This document shows positions 49,829 through 58,449 of a stretch of DNA of 64,000 bases, in pieces (the first letter of the stretch is position 1; every line of letters starts with the position of its first letter). Where the stretch lies: the NCBI RefSeq assembly GCF_000413935.1, contig NZ_KE340380.1, forward strand, positions 124,001 to 188,000. Direction: 5' to 3'. The translations under genes were made by a program, and so were the position numbers. The notes beneath the pieces are model-generated. The model did no database searches. It was given only the letters and a program-made list of their open reading frames with translations, and was not told where the DNA came from. This DNA is from Acinetobacter colistiniresistens (lineage in GTDB: Bacteria > Pseudomonadota > Gammaproteobacteria > Pseudomonadales > Moraxellaceae).

Positions 49829-51124
49829 ATGCAAAAAATTCGCTTAACATCGATTGCTTTCGCAGTCGCTATGGGGACAACGCTACCTGCATGGGCTGCT
49901 GATACCAGCTTAAATGCTTTATTTAATCTGCAACAAGATTGTCAGCGTCAGGACAATTCAATTGAATCGATTTCTGCTGTATTCGCCTGTGGTAGTGTGC
50001 ATGGCGTGGTCAAGTCTACGTATTATTCACTCAATAATGGTTATTTTGTGAATAATTTAAATCAAGATACCGCGGTGATTGGCGGCTATATCAAATATGA
50101 AACAGCGCCTTTTTATGGGGTGCAGGCAGGAATTGGCTATGATATTCAGCGTCGTTTAGATAAGAAAGATAATAAAGCTGAAGTTGATGAACTTAAGGAA
50201 GATCGTGATGGTTTAGCAGAAGCTTATCTGACATGGAAAAATGATATGGCTCGGATGACCATCGGTAATCAGCGTCTCAATTTACCTTTTATGGGGGATT
50301 ATGCGGATCGCCGTGTCTTGATGTTCTTATATCAAGCTGCGGATGTGCAGATTGGGAATAACAATGATTTCCTGCGCTTGACCAAAGTAAATAAATATAA
50401 AAGTTATGCAGAAGATGAGTTCACCAAAAGCTCACGTCAAAATTCAACATTGCAAACCGATGGGGTCTGGTCTTTTGGTGCTGGGAAACGCTTTGCACTA
50501 GCGGATGATAAGACCCTAAAAACCCAACTGTGGTATCAGGATTATGATGATTATCTCCGTTTGATCTATACCCAAGCGGATCTGGCATTTCCAAAATTGA
50601 ATTATGCCCCTGAGTTGTCATTGCAATATATGTCTGGCAAGGATCAGGGCAAGGCACTTGCAGGCGAGATCAATAGTCAGGTTTGGGGTGTACAAGCTGC
50701 GTTTAAAGTGTTACCCGCTGCCAGTTTGAAGCTGGCCTATAACTATATTAAGCCCGATCAAAAGAGCTATTTAAATGGTGCGCTGCTTATGCCTTATGCC
50801 AGTCAGACATCGTCTGGTGAAATCTTCGCACAACCATTTTTTACCAGTACCCAAGATTTAGGTGCGGGCAATGCCTTGATGCTGTCTTTGGAGGGCAAAC
50901 TGACAGATCAAGTGATTGCAGGGGCACGTTATTCATTTATGGATTTAAAAGAGGCAGAGAATGTCGCCAGTCGAAATCAATCTGAATACATGCTGTTTGG
51001 CATTTATAACTTCACGGGTGCTTTGAAAGGTTTTAGTGTCAGTAATTTTGCAGGGATTCAGACTTCTCCGCGCTATGACAAGAATTTTTTACAAAACCGT
51101 TTTGCACTGAGCTACAAATTTTAA
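49829..51124 (+). CDS. Outer-membrane porin of the urate/purine cluster
   Basis: The 431-residue protein has a signal peptide of about 23 residues (GTTLPAWAADTS) and an OprD-like barrel ending LLQNRFALSYKF-style with C-terminal Phe. An internal VFACGSVHGVVKSTYYSLN segment near residue 55 is followed by periodic beta-strands. It lies 11 bases upstream of the 8-oxoguanine deaminase gene, so it likely admits purines or urate. Specificity is inferred from position. Confidence 0.82.
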   Translation: MQKIRLTSIAFAVAMGTTLPAWAADTSLNALFNLQQDCQRQDNSIESISAVFACGSVHGVVKSTYYSLNNGYFVNNLNQDTAVIGGYIKYETAPFYGVQAGIGYDIQRRLDKKDNKAEVDELKEDRDGLAEAYLTWKNDMARMTIGNQRLNLPFMGDYADRRVLMFLYQAADVQIGNNNDFLRLTKVNKYKSYAEDEFTKSSRQNSTLQTDGVWSFGAGKRFALADDKTLKTQLWYQDYDDYLRLIYTQADLAFPKLNYAPELSLQYMSGKDQGKALAGEINSQVWGVQAAFKVLPAASLKLAYNYIKPDQKSYLNGALLMPYASQTSSGEIFAQPFFTSTQDLGAGNALMLSLEGKLTDQVIAGARYSFMDLKEAENVASRNQSEYMLFGIYNFTGALKGFSVSNFAGIQTSPRYDKNFLQNRFALSYKF

Positions 51125-51135
51125 AGGACGAGGTA

Positions 51136-52515
51136 ATGACTATGATGGCCAGCTTAAATAGCCGTTCAAGAATCTGGATTAAACAACCACTCGCAATTTA
51201 TACCGCGAATCAACTCGATGCGAGTAATGGCTTGGTGATTGAAAATAATAAAATCATTGAGGTTTTGGCAAAGGATCAGCAACCCAGTCAGCCCTGTGAT
51301 GAGATATTCGATGCCAAAGACGTGGTGGTGATTCCTGGCTTGGTAAATAGCCACCATCATTTTTATCAAACCTTGACTCGAGCTTGGGCACCTGTGGTTA
51401 ATCTCCCTTTATTTCCATGGTTGGTTAATCTGTATCCAGTATGGGCACGTCTAAATCCAGAGCAGTTACATGTCGCGACTCAAGTGGCTTTGGCCGAGTT
51501 GTTGTTATCGGGCTGTACCTTTGCTGCGGATCATCATTATTTATTCCCGCAACAATTGACCGATGCAATTGATATTCAAGTCAATGCCGCGCAGCAATTG
51601 GGAATGCGGGTGATGTTAACCCGCGGTTCGATGAGTCTTGGACAAGAACAGGGTGGTTTACCGCCACAGCATACCGTACAAAGTATGGAGGTCATTTTAA
51701 GGGACAGTGAACGCTTGGTGCAGAGCTATCATCAACGCGGAGATAACGGCATGGTCAATATTGCCTTGGCACCGTGTTCTCCTTTTTCGGTGACACAGGA
51801 GATTATGCGAGAAAGCGCGCAACTTGCCCAGACACTGGATGTTCGATTGCATACACACCTTGCGGAAACTTTGGATGAGGAAAGCTTCTGTCTGGAAAAG
51901 TTTGGCATGCGTACGGTGGATTATTTAGAACACGTGGGTTGGCTAAATGAACGGACTTGGTTGGCACATGGTATTCATTTTAATGCAGATGAAATTCAGC
52001 GTTTAGGGCAGGCGGGTGTAGGGATTTGTCATTGTCCCCATTCCAATATGCGCCTCGCTTCAGGGATTTGTCCGACCCTCGATTTAATGCAGGCAGGTGC
52101 AAAGGTGGGTTTGGGGGTTGATGGTTCTGCGTCTGGAGATGCTTCAAATTTAATTCTGGAGGTTCGTCAGGCCATGTATTTACAGCGTTTAAAATACTGT
52201 GCTGAACGGATTACTCCTGAGTTGGCCTTGCACTGGGGAACCCATGGTTCGGCGCAGCTATTAGGGCGTGGACAGCATTTAGGACAATTTGCACCTGACT
52301 TTCAAGCCGATTTGGCCTGTTATAAACTCGATGAATTGAAATTCTCAGGCAGTCATGACCCGATTGCAGCCTTACTCTTGTGTGGTGCCGATAAAGCGGA
52401 ACATGTGATGGTCGCAGGCCAGTGGCAAGTCAAACATGGCGAGATTCAAGGGCTTGATTTAGAAGAACTGAAAGCAAAACATCGTGCCGCAGCAAAAGCC
52501 TTATTGGCGGCTTAA
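51136..52515 (+). CDS. 8-oxoguanine deaminase (amidohydrolase family)
   Basis: The 459-residue metal-dependent amidohydrolase closely follows the Pseudomonas 8-oxoguanine deaminase pattern: RIWIKQPLAIYTAN at the start, VIPGLVNSHHHFYQTLTRAW near residue 68 (metal HxH), LHTHLAETLDEE near residue 240, THGIHFNADE, CHCPHSNMRLASG near residue 300 and GVDGSASGDASN near residue 330. It deaminates 8-oxoguanine to urate, feeding HpxO. Starts at 51136, 51142 and 51145 are all possible; AGGA and GAGG sites favour the first two. A related enzyme is partly encoded at 62933. Confidence 0.88.
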   Translation: MTMMASLNSRSRIWIKQPLAIYTANQLDASNGLVIENNKIIEVLAKDQQPSQPCDEIFDAKDVVVIPGLVNSHHHFYQTLTRAWAPVVNLPLFPWLVNLYPVWARLNPEQLHVATQVALAELLLSGCTFAADHHYLFPQQLTDAIDIQVNAAQQLGMRVMLTRGSMSLGQEQGGLPPQHTVQSMEVILRDSERLVQSYHQRGDNGMVNIALAPCSPFSVTQEIMRESAQLAQTLDVRLHTHLAETLDEESFCLEKFGMRTVDYLEHVGWLNERTWLAHGIHFNADEIQRLGQAGVGICHCPHSNMRLASGICPTLDLMQAGAKVGLGVDGSASGDASNLILEVRQAMYLQRLKYCAERITPELALHWGTHGSAQLLGRGQHLGQFAPDFQADLACYKLDELKFSGSHDPIAALLLCGADKAEHVMVAGQWQVKHGEIQGLDLEELKAKHRAAAKALLAA

Positions 52516-52544
52516 GAAATCGTTATTGATTTAAAATGAAGGAA

Positions 52545-52568
52545 GGGGCTGATAAGCGCCCCTTTTTT
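52545..52568. terminator. Terminator between the 8-oxoguanine deaminase gene and hpxO
   Basis: GGGGC at 52545-52549 pairs with GCCCC at 52558-52562 and is followed by six T on the plus strand, directly before the end of the convergent hpxO gene at 52572. Confidence 0.8.
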
Positions 52569-52571
52569 AAT

Positions 52572-53729
52572 TTAATCGAGTGGATTGCCAATAATATTAC
52601 TGATAATCCCTTGCATGATATGTGAGCCTTGTTCTTGGTACAGCGATTGATACCATTCTTCAGTCACTTGTGGATCTTTCATATGGGTGACATCACAACG
52701 CTTACGGGCTCGGAGCACCATTTCTTTAGTACGATCATTGCGCTTGTTTTGATAACGCGCCAATGCATCCTCTAAACCAAAGGTATTTATTTGTAAGGCA
52801 CGAGCGAGATAAATCGCATCCTCCATGGCTTGGCAGCCGCCTTGTCCGATATCTGGGGTGGTGCTATGCGCTGCATCACCGAGTAGCACCACACGCCCTT
52901 TATAAAAATCCATAAACGGTTCAATGTCATGAATTTCGACACGATTGGTTTTTTGCGCATCTAAACCTTCAATCAGTTTTTGTACAGGTTCACACCAACC
53001 GCTGAAATAGGATTTCAGGTCTTGCTTATACTGTTCACGCTGATTTTCCAATCCAGCCGCTAGCGGTACATCAAAGAAAAAATAGAAACGATTTTGGGCA
53101 ACTGGCATTAGTGAAACACGCTTACCTTCACCGATATACGTCGTCCATTGCATGGCAGGTGCAATCGCTTCATCTATATCAATTAAACCATTCCAATTCA
53201 CATAACCTGCATAGCGACGTTCAACCTGATAACCGAGGACAAATTTTCGGGTGAGCGAATGTGTGCCATCTGCACCAATCAGTAAATCGGCTGTAATTTG
53301 TGAGCCATCCTGAAAATGAAGGGTGACATCATCTTGATGGCTTTCAATCTCGGTCATTTTCATGCCCAGTTTGATATCTGCCAGACCAAATTGTTGCATT
53401 AATAATTGTTGTAGATCAGCTCGGGCGACAGGGTAGGCACGTTGCCCGACTTCTTTATATAAAGGTGATAAGCTAAATTGAGTCATGGTTTGTTGGCTCA
53501 GTCCATCCACATAGGCCAAAGATTCCATTTGCCCACCAAGCGCCTGAATTTGATCGGTTAAGCCCAGATAGTTGAGGCACTTCACCCCATTTGACCACAG
53601 TGAAATAGCGGCGCCGACGGGTAAGATTTCGGCAGCTTGTTCATAGATCGTGACCTGATGACCAAATTTTTTTAAAGCGATACCAGCAGTCAAACCGCCC
53701 ATACCTGCACCTACAATCGCAATATTCAT
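52572..53729 (-). CDS. hpxO: FAD-dependent urate hydroxylase
   Basis: The 385-residue flavin monooxygenase has the N-terminal dinucleotide motif [18 protein letters not shown], then [23 protein letters not shown] near residue 35, which is specific to HpxO-type urate hydroxylases, [15 protein letters not shown] near residue 150 and [17 protein letters not shown] near residue 275. It hydroxylates urate to 5-hydroxyisourate with NADH and O2, replacing uricase. Salicylate-hydroxylase-like paralogs share the fold, but the context (UraH, UraD, Alc, AllA) settles the call. An operator-like palindrome lies 78 bases upstream. Confidence 0.94.
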   Translation of the reverse strand: MNIAIVGAGMGGLTAGIALKKFGHQVTIYEQAAEILPVGAAISLWSNGVKCLNYLGLTDQIQALGGQMESLAYVDGLSQQTMTQFSLSPLYKEVGQRAYPVARADLQQLLMQQFGLADIKLGMKMTEIESHQDDVTLHFQDGSQITADLLIGADGTHSLTRKFVLGYQVERRYAGYVNWNGLIDIDEAIAPAMQWTTYIGEGKRVSLMPVAQNRFYFFFDVPLAAGLENQREQYKQDLKSYFSGWCEPVQKLIEGLDAQKTNRVEIHDIEPFMDFYKGRVVLLGDAAHSTTPDIGQGGCQAMEDAIYLARALQINTFGLEDALARYQNKRNDRTKEMVLRARKRCDVTHMKDPQVTEEWYQSLYQEQGSHIMQGIISNIIGNPLD

Positions 53730-53806
53730 CGTTCAGACCCTAAAATATAAATAAGTTTCTAAACAGTTCTAAGCGAGAAGTGTGCCAATTTTAGTAACTG
53801 GTTTTA

Positions 53807-53819
53807 CTGGTCATACCAG
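53807..53819. promoter_or_regulatory. Putative GntR operator upstream of hpxO
   Basis: CTGGTCATACCAG is a near-perfect palindrome (CTGGT/ACCAG arms) in the 181-base gap upstream of hpxO and downstream of the GntR gene. Same arm sequence and length as the sites at 47336 and 54727. Confidence 0.7.
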
Positions 53820-53910
53820 ATAATTTGCTTTATTAAAAAGCAAAAATAGAAAGGCTGCATGGATATGGTTCAAAGCATGGGGCAAAGTGGTGCAGATTTA
53901 ATTTTCGTGC

Positions 53911-54627
53911 TTAGATTGAGCTGTTATGTCGAGAAAAGTACACCCCTGCACGTTGTGCAGCACCAATAATATGCGCTTGCATGGCTTTTTCAGCCGCAGC
54001 TGCATCCTGATTAAATAAGGCTTGCAGAATTAACTCATGTTCTTGAATAGTTTTAAATGCCAGATTAGGTTGAACAAAAGGCAGGATCTGACTTTTTTTA
54101 ATCCATTCAGTATGCATTTTAAGTGTTTGAATAATTGATTGATTATGGCTAAGTTCAATAATGTGCTGATGAAAAGCATAATCAAATTCAGAGGCTGCCT
54201 GCCAGTTTTGTTCTTTGATTGCACTGGCAAGTGACTGGTAGTGTTGTTGGAGGGTCGACTTATCCTGTTCGGTTAAATATTCACATGCAAGCAGGGCACA
54301 GAAACCTTCCAATACATAACGTAATTGATAGAAATCTTTAAGCGAAACACGGTGTTCGCCATCCCATTGTTCTGCGGCTTGGCTATGCTGTGAAATCACA
54401 TAAACCCCTTTACCCGCCTTGATTTCCAATAAGCCTAAAGCGGCAAGGCGGGTTAATGCCTCACGTAAAGAAGCGCGACTGATTCCCAACTGGAGTGCAA
54501 GATCACGTTGCGAGGGTAAGGCAGAACCGACTGCATACGTATTTTGTTGAATGCGTTGATGAATCACTTCCACCGCTTGCTCAGTCACCTGAGATGATTT
54601 TCCATTAAGCATCGCCTGTGGACTCAT
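53911..54627 (-). CDS. GntR/FadR-family regulator of urate catabolism
   Basis: From the ATG at 54627 the protein has 238 residues. It has an N-terminal winged HTH (IHQRIQQNTYAVGSALPSQR, then LALQLGISRASLREALTRLA at about 20-75) and a C-terminal FCD ligand domain at about 85-225 with scattered metal-binding Asp/His. A longer frame starts with GTG at 54636, but the AAGGTG ribosome site is 8 bases before the ATG and overlaps the GTG. It is divergent from alc. Palindromes of FadR type next to its own gene, hpxO and uraD suggest that it represses these genes until a urate-pathway intermediate binds. Confidence 0.88.
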   Translation of the reverse strand: MSPQAMLNGKSSQVTEQAVEVIHQRIQQNTYAVGSALPSQRDLALQLGISRASLREALTRLAALGLLEIKAGKGVYVISQHSQAAEQWDGEHRVSLKDFYQLRYVLEGFCALLACEYLTEQDKSTLQQHYQSLASAIKEQNWQAASEFDYAFHQHIIELSHNQSIIQTLKMHTEWIKKSQILPFVQPNLAFKTIQEHELILQALFNQDAAAAEKAMQAHIIGAAQRAGVYFSRHNSSI

Positions 54628-54726
54628 CAGCAACACACCTTAAATATCAAAATAAACAGTTTGATTCTACACAAAATTTATATTTTTGTTGGCGCTGTTG
54701 CATAAAAATAGCTATATTTTTAATGA

Positions 54727-54739
54727 CAGGTCAGACCAG
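54727..54739. promoter_or_regulatory. Putative GntR operator in the gntR-alc divergent gap
   Basis: CAGGTCAGACCAG differs from the uraD palindrome (CTGGTCAGACCAG) by one base. It lies 53 bases before alc and 100 bases before the GntR start, well placed for joint control of alc and autoregulation. Confidence 0.72.
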
Positions 54740-54791
54740 TTGGACTGGATCTTGCATAATAGAATAGAAATGAAACCTTCAGGAATGATCA

Positions 54792-55796
54792 ATGACAGTG
54801 CATGTTGCTAAAACCGTAGCTTTACCGACCCATTTGCAGGCGTTCACCAATCTTGCTGATGCCAGAATTGGTGCAAGTATCGTCAGTTGTTCTGATGAAT
54901 TTTTTGCAGAAGCGGCAAGAATGTTGCAAAGCACACCCGCTCAATTCATTGAAGGAAAATATGATGACAATGGCAAATGGATGGATGGGTGGGAAACGCG
55001 ACGTAAACGTGAGTCTGGTTATGATTGGTGTATTGTTCGTTTAGGCGCAACAGGGACTGTATCTGGATTTGATATTGATACCTCATTCTTTACAGGCAAT
55101 TATCCAGCCTCTGCTTCAATTGAGGGCTGCTATGCACCAGATAATCAATTGGAAGGAATCACTTGGACGACGTTATTAGAAAATTCGGTTTTATCTCCGG
55201 ATCAGCATCATTTTTTCGACTGTGCTGCTCAGAAAATTACCCATATTCGAATCAATATTTTCCCTGATGGCGGTATTGCGCGTTTAAGAGTCTATGGCCG
55301 TGTGCTGCTCGAAAATGTCGATACAACCCAGCAGATGGATTTGATTGGTTTAAAAAATGGTGGGCGTATTGTGGCCTTTAGCGATGCGCATTTTGGCCAT
55401 CCGAATAATTTACTCAGCCCTGATCGTGGTTTAAATATGGGCGATGGTTGGGAGACCAAACGTCGCCGTGCTCCTGGTTTTGACTGGTGCATTATTGCCT
55501 TGGGACAAACAGGGCAGATTGAAAAAATTGACGTCGATACCGCGTATTTTAAAGGAAATTTTCCTGCGTTTTGTTCGATTCAAGCCGCTTATGTTGAAGA
55601 TGCCACCGATGCGCAACTTATTCCGCAGAGTATGTTCTGGCCTTTTGTATTGGAACAGCAGCCTTTGACCATGGACAATATTCATGAATATGTTGCAGAA
55701 GTGCTTCAACATCAAAAAGTGAATTATATCCGCGTCAATATGATTCCTGATGGCGGGATTAGTCGGATTCGTTTATGGGGGAAAGCGCTTAAATAA
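54792..55796 (+). CDS. alc: Allantoicase
   Basis: The 334-residue protein is made of two allantoicase repeats. The first has MDGWETRRKRESGYDWCIVR near residue 68, the second GDGWETKRRRAPGFDWCIIA near residue 225, each followed by a jelly-roll with FKGNFPA/FTGNYPA and a repeat end in I-R-x-N-x-x-P-D-G-G-I-x-R-x-R. It hydrolyses allantoate to S-ureidoglycolate and urea. An AGGAA site precedes the ATG. It pairs with allA downstream. Confidence 0.96.
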   Translation: MTVHVAKTVALPTHLQAFTNLADARIGASIVSCSDEFFAEAARMLQSTPAQFIEGKYDDNGKWMDGWETRRKRESGYDWCIVRLGATGTVSGFDIDTSFFTGNYPASASIEGCYAPDNQLEGITWTTLLENSVLSPDQHHFFDCAAQKITHIRINIFPDGGIARLRVYGRVLLENVDTTQQMDLIGLKNGGRIVAFSDAHFGHPNNLLSPDRGLNMGDGWETKRRRAPGFDWCIIALGQTGQIEKIDVDTAYFKGNFPAFCSIQAAYVEDATDAQLIPQSMFWPFVLEQQPLTMDNIHEYVAEVLQHQKVNYIRVNMIPDGGISRIRLWGKALK

Positions 55797-55863
55797 TTTC
55801 TCATGAGTGAATAGCCTCATTGTGACCCAATGGGGCCAATAAGAAATTGAAGAGAATCAACCT

Positions 55864-56400
55864 ATGCATGAAAAAAATATTGAAATTCGGCCCTTAACTC
55901 AAGACAGTTTTGCTGCTTTTGGGGATGTGATTGAAAAGAGCAACAAAGACTTTATTCCGATTAATCAGGGACTCACTGAACGCTATCACGCCTTATCTCT
56001 GGCACAGATATCAGGCGATCAGGTCGCCGTAGGGATGAGTATTTTTCATAATCTTTTTGCAACTCCCATTCCATTTCAGATTGAGATGTTAGAACGACAT
56101 CCTTATGGTTCACAGTCTTTTATTCCATTACAGCAACAGAAATTCATTGTTGTTGTGGCGTTGCCTTTTGATCAAGCGCGACCTGATGAGCAACGGATTC
56201 AAGCTTTTATCAGCAATGGGCAGCAGGGAATTACCTACCATCAAGGGGTATGGCATCATCCTTTAATTACTTTGGAAGCAGATAGTGATTTTTTAGTTGT
56301 TGATCGTATTGGTGGTGGCAGTAATTGCGATGTCCATCATTTATCTCAATCGCGCTGGATCACTGAAGCTTTAGTACAGTCAGAGATCGTGAATCTCTGA
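55864..56400 (+). CDS. allA: Ureidoglycolate lyase
   Basis: The 178-residue cupin-like protein has the AllA layout: IEIRPLTQDSFAAFGDVIE at the start, ERHPYGSQSFIPLQQQKFIV near residue 78 and ISNGQQGITYHQGVWHHPLI near residue 118 with the conserved His residues. It splits ureidoglycolate to glyoxylate and urea, the last step of the purine pathway here. It is 67 bases downstream of alc. No urease gene is in the window. Confidence 0.95.
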   Translation: MHEKNIEIRPLTQDSFAAFGDVIEKSNKDFIPINQGLTERYHALSLAQISGDQVAVGMSIFHNLFATPIPFQIEMLERHPYGSQSFIPLQQQKFIVVVALPFDQARPDEQRIQAFISNGQQGITYHQGVWHHPLITLEADSDFLVVDRIGGGSNCDVHHLSQSRWITEALVQSEIVNL

Positions 56401-56550
56401 CTGTATAAATTTAATTAAAAGAAGATATATACATTTAAAATGTTGGAAGGTTGTTCATTTTAATTTAGAATTCTCGATCTTATGAATATTCGCGTATCTT
56501 TATTATTTTCTAATTAAGATTTTTATATAAAACATAAATATTGATTTTCT

Positions 56551-57342
56551 ATGTCAACAAAACGTTATGTAGCAAGAGAATTGCTTGAACAGCATACAAA
56601 GCAAAAGAAGCAAGAAAAATTAGAACAAAGACGTTTGGCGCTTGAACAACAAGCTAAAGAAAAAAGAAAAGCGAAAGTAAAGATTGCTTTTTTGATTATC
56701 GTATTTGTTTTACCTTTATTTTTATTTCCAGCACATCCTCGCAATCAGTGGCAGTATGAGGTTTATCGTTATATCACAGAGCAGATGTTGATTACGGTGG
56801 GAACCAAAGGTCCTCTGCCATTTTTTACTATTCTTTCAAGTGTTTATTATACGATTATAACATCTGTTTTTGGCGGTTATTTATGCTTCTTATTCATTAA
56901 GAGAGTGGGTGTGAACAAGGAGTTCCAGAAAAAAATTTATAGTAAATTTTTTCAGGCCGAGTTTAAAGCATCGAAGAAATATCCATGGCTGGAGAAACCA
57001 TTAATTAAAAAAATGATAGTTTCAGGTATATTTCTTTTATTCCTCTTAATCGGTATCCTACATTTTCTCCATGATGAAATTTCCTTTCAGGATGGTAGCC
57101 GTAGAGGTGCACTCATCCAGTTAAGTTATAATTATCGGATTGGTGTACTTTTTTGGGAAGCATGTATTAGCACTATTACGATATTTCCATTTTTCTATTT
57201 TGGTTTTTTATTCATTTATCTTTGTAACTATTTTTTCCGAGGATTAGGTACGGGAAAAATTATTATTCCCCAAAAAGTGGTAGCTAAAAGAACCAAGAAT
57301 AGATCTAGAAAAAGATCAGAAACGAGAAAAATAAATCGATAA
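56551..57342 (+). CDS. Membrane protein of unknown function with charged N-terminal coiled coil
   Basis: I do not recognise this 263-residue protein. Residues about 8-50 are highly charged and Gln/Lys/Glu-rich, likely a coiled coil. Membrane segments are at about 48-64, 83-110, 150-172 and 195-230, and the C-terminus is strongly basic (KRTKNRSRKRSETRKINR). It is AT-rich compared with allA and has a weak ribosome site. It stands alone between allA and the convergent dioxygenase gene, so no function follows from context. Confidence 0.65.
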   Translation: MSTKRYVARELLEQHTKQKKQEKLEQRRLALEQQAKEKRKAKVKIAFLIIVFVLPLFLFPAHPRNQWQYEVYRYITEQMLITVGTKGPLPFFTILSSVYYTIITSVFGGYLCFLFIKRVGVNKEFQKKIYSKFFQAEFKASKKYPWLEKPLIKKMIVSGIFLLFLLIGILHFLHDEISFQDGSRRGALIQLSYNYRIGVLFWEACISTITIFPFFYFGFLFIYLCNYFFRGLGTGKIIIPQKVVAKRTKNRSRKRSETRKINR

Positions 57343-57395
57343 TTTTTTAATAGCAGACAGAGACAATCGGCCTCTGCCTACAATGAATTAACGAC

Positions 57396-57430
57396 TAGAT
57401 AGGGTTCGAAAATTACTTCAACCCTATCTA
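57396..57430. terminator. 11-bp inverted repeat between convergent genes
   Basis: TAGATAGGGTT at 57396-57406 is matched by AACCCTATCTA at 57420-57430. It lies just before the end of the minus-strand dioxygenase gene and after the orphan membrane protein gene. T-runs are weak, so it may be a bidirectional Rho-assisted terminator. Confidence 0.6.
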
Positions 57431-57435
57431 AATCA

Positions 57436-58449
57436 TTAGTATTTCCCTTTAAAATTTGCACTAATTCTTTGTTTTAAATATTCCTTCGCTGTAATTGCTG
57501 GATATTTCTGTTGTGGGCTTTCAATCATCACATCTTCATTGGCTTGGCAGAAGAAGGCGAGGCTATAACGCGCTCCTTGATACTCATCTGCTTCTGGATT
57601 TTTGACACGATGGAAATTAGACGGTAATTGATCATCACTCCAACGCATCAACATATCGCCGATATTACAGGTGATCACATCATCCCGTGGTTCGATACTG
57701 GTCCATTGTTGTTGTTCCATATCTTTACCTGGACAGACTTGCAGACCACCTTGACCATTACGTTGGAATAATAAGGTTAAACAATCAAAATCTGTATGTG
57801 CGCCTGCACGCCATAGACCTAATTGATCTTTTAAAGCGGGATCAATGGCATAGTAATGCAGCATTCTTAAAGTGCTTTGATAACTGTCTTGTTCAGGATC
57901 ATGGGCAAGGCTAAAGAAGTTATCAGCAAAACCCAGTTTATAAGCAAAACAGGAGAGTATTTTCATACCAACGTGCCAACAGGCCTGTTCAAATTCAAGC
58001 ATGGTATTTTTAAAATCAGGTAGCTCTTGTTCAGTTGGATAAAGCCCATCCATACGTGGACGAGTGATTTGGTAGGATTCTTTCTGGTCTGGGGTACTGG
58101 TCGATGGACGAACCTGAGCCTTACTTTCCCAACCTGCATTTCGATGGAGTGGGTAGCGTGCTTTGACCGGTTCAGGCAGAGCAAAAAACTGTTGTGTCAT
58201 GTCAAATGCAGTTTGAATCTGCTCAAGTGGAATACCATGATGCGAGACCTGAAAAAAACCAATATCAGTGGCAGCCGCCCAGAGTTGTTCCGCAATCTCA
58301 TATTTGCGTTGTTGAAAGTCAGATAAATCAATCACTCGAACTTCGCGTTCAAAGGTTTCTTGACCCAAAGCTCCCATACGCGCTTCTTTTTGTAGTTCTT
58401 CTAAGCTGTAGTCATGTTCAGCGATTGGAGTCATATTAGCGCTATTCAT
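57436..58449 (-). CDS. 2-oxoglutarate/Fe(II)-dependent dioxygenase (isopenicillin N synthase-like), candidate purine oxygenase
   Basis: The 337-residue protein has the IPNS-type N-terminal domain (VRVIDLSDFQQRKYEIAEQL, then TDIGFFQVSHHGIP near residue 62) and the double-stranded beta-helix. It shows the iron triad H218-x-D220 (AGAHTDFD) and H280 (SNFHRVKN), and the 2-oxoglutarate-binding R294-x-S296 (ARYSLAFF). It should therefore couple 2-oxoglutarate decarboxylation to hydroxylation of a small substrate. A GAGG site lies 7 bases before the ATG. Its leader carries a motif matching the xanthine riboswitch (58577-58631), and the gene lies inside a purine catabolic region. Oxidation of xanthine, hypoxanthine or a related purine is a reasonable inference, not a demonstrated activity. 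Family is sure, substrate is not. Confidence 0.9.
   Translation of the reverse strand: MNSANMTPIAEHDYSLEELQKEARMGALGQETFEREVRVIDLSDFQQRKYEIAEQLWAAATDIGFFQVSHHGIPLEQIQTAFDMTQQFFALPEPVKARYPLHRNAGWESKAQVRPSTSTPDQKESYQITRPRMDGLYPTEQELPDFKNTMLEFEQACWHVGMKILSCFAYKLGFADNFFSLAHDPEQDSYQSTLRMLHYYAIDPALKDQLGLWRAGAHTDFDCLTLLFQRNGQGGLQVCPGKDMEQQQWTSIEPRDDVITCNIGDMLMRWSDDQLPSNFHRVKNPEADEYQGARYSLAFFCQANEDVMIESPQQKYPAITAKEYLKQRISANFKGKY

Noticed and set aside
52572..53729. Flavin monooxygenase as salicylate or 3-hydroxybenzoate hydroxylase
   Set aside because: The [14 protein letters not shown] block and the surrounding uraH/uraD/alc/allA genes fit HpxO urate hydroxylase better.
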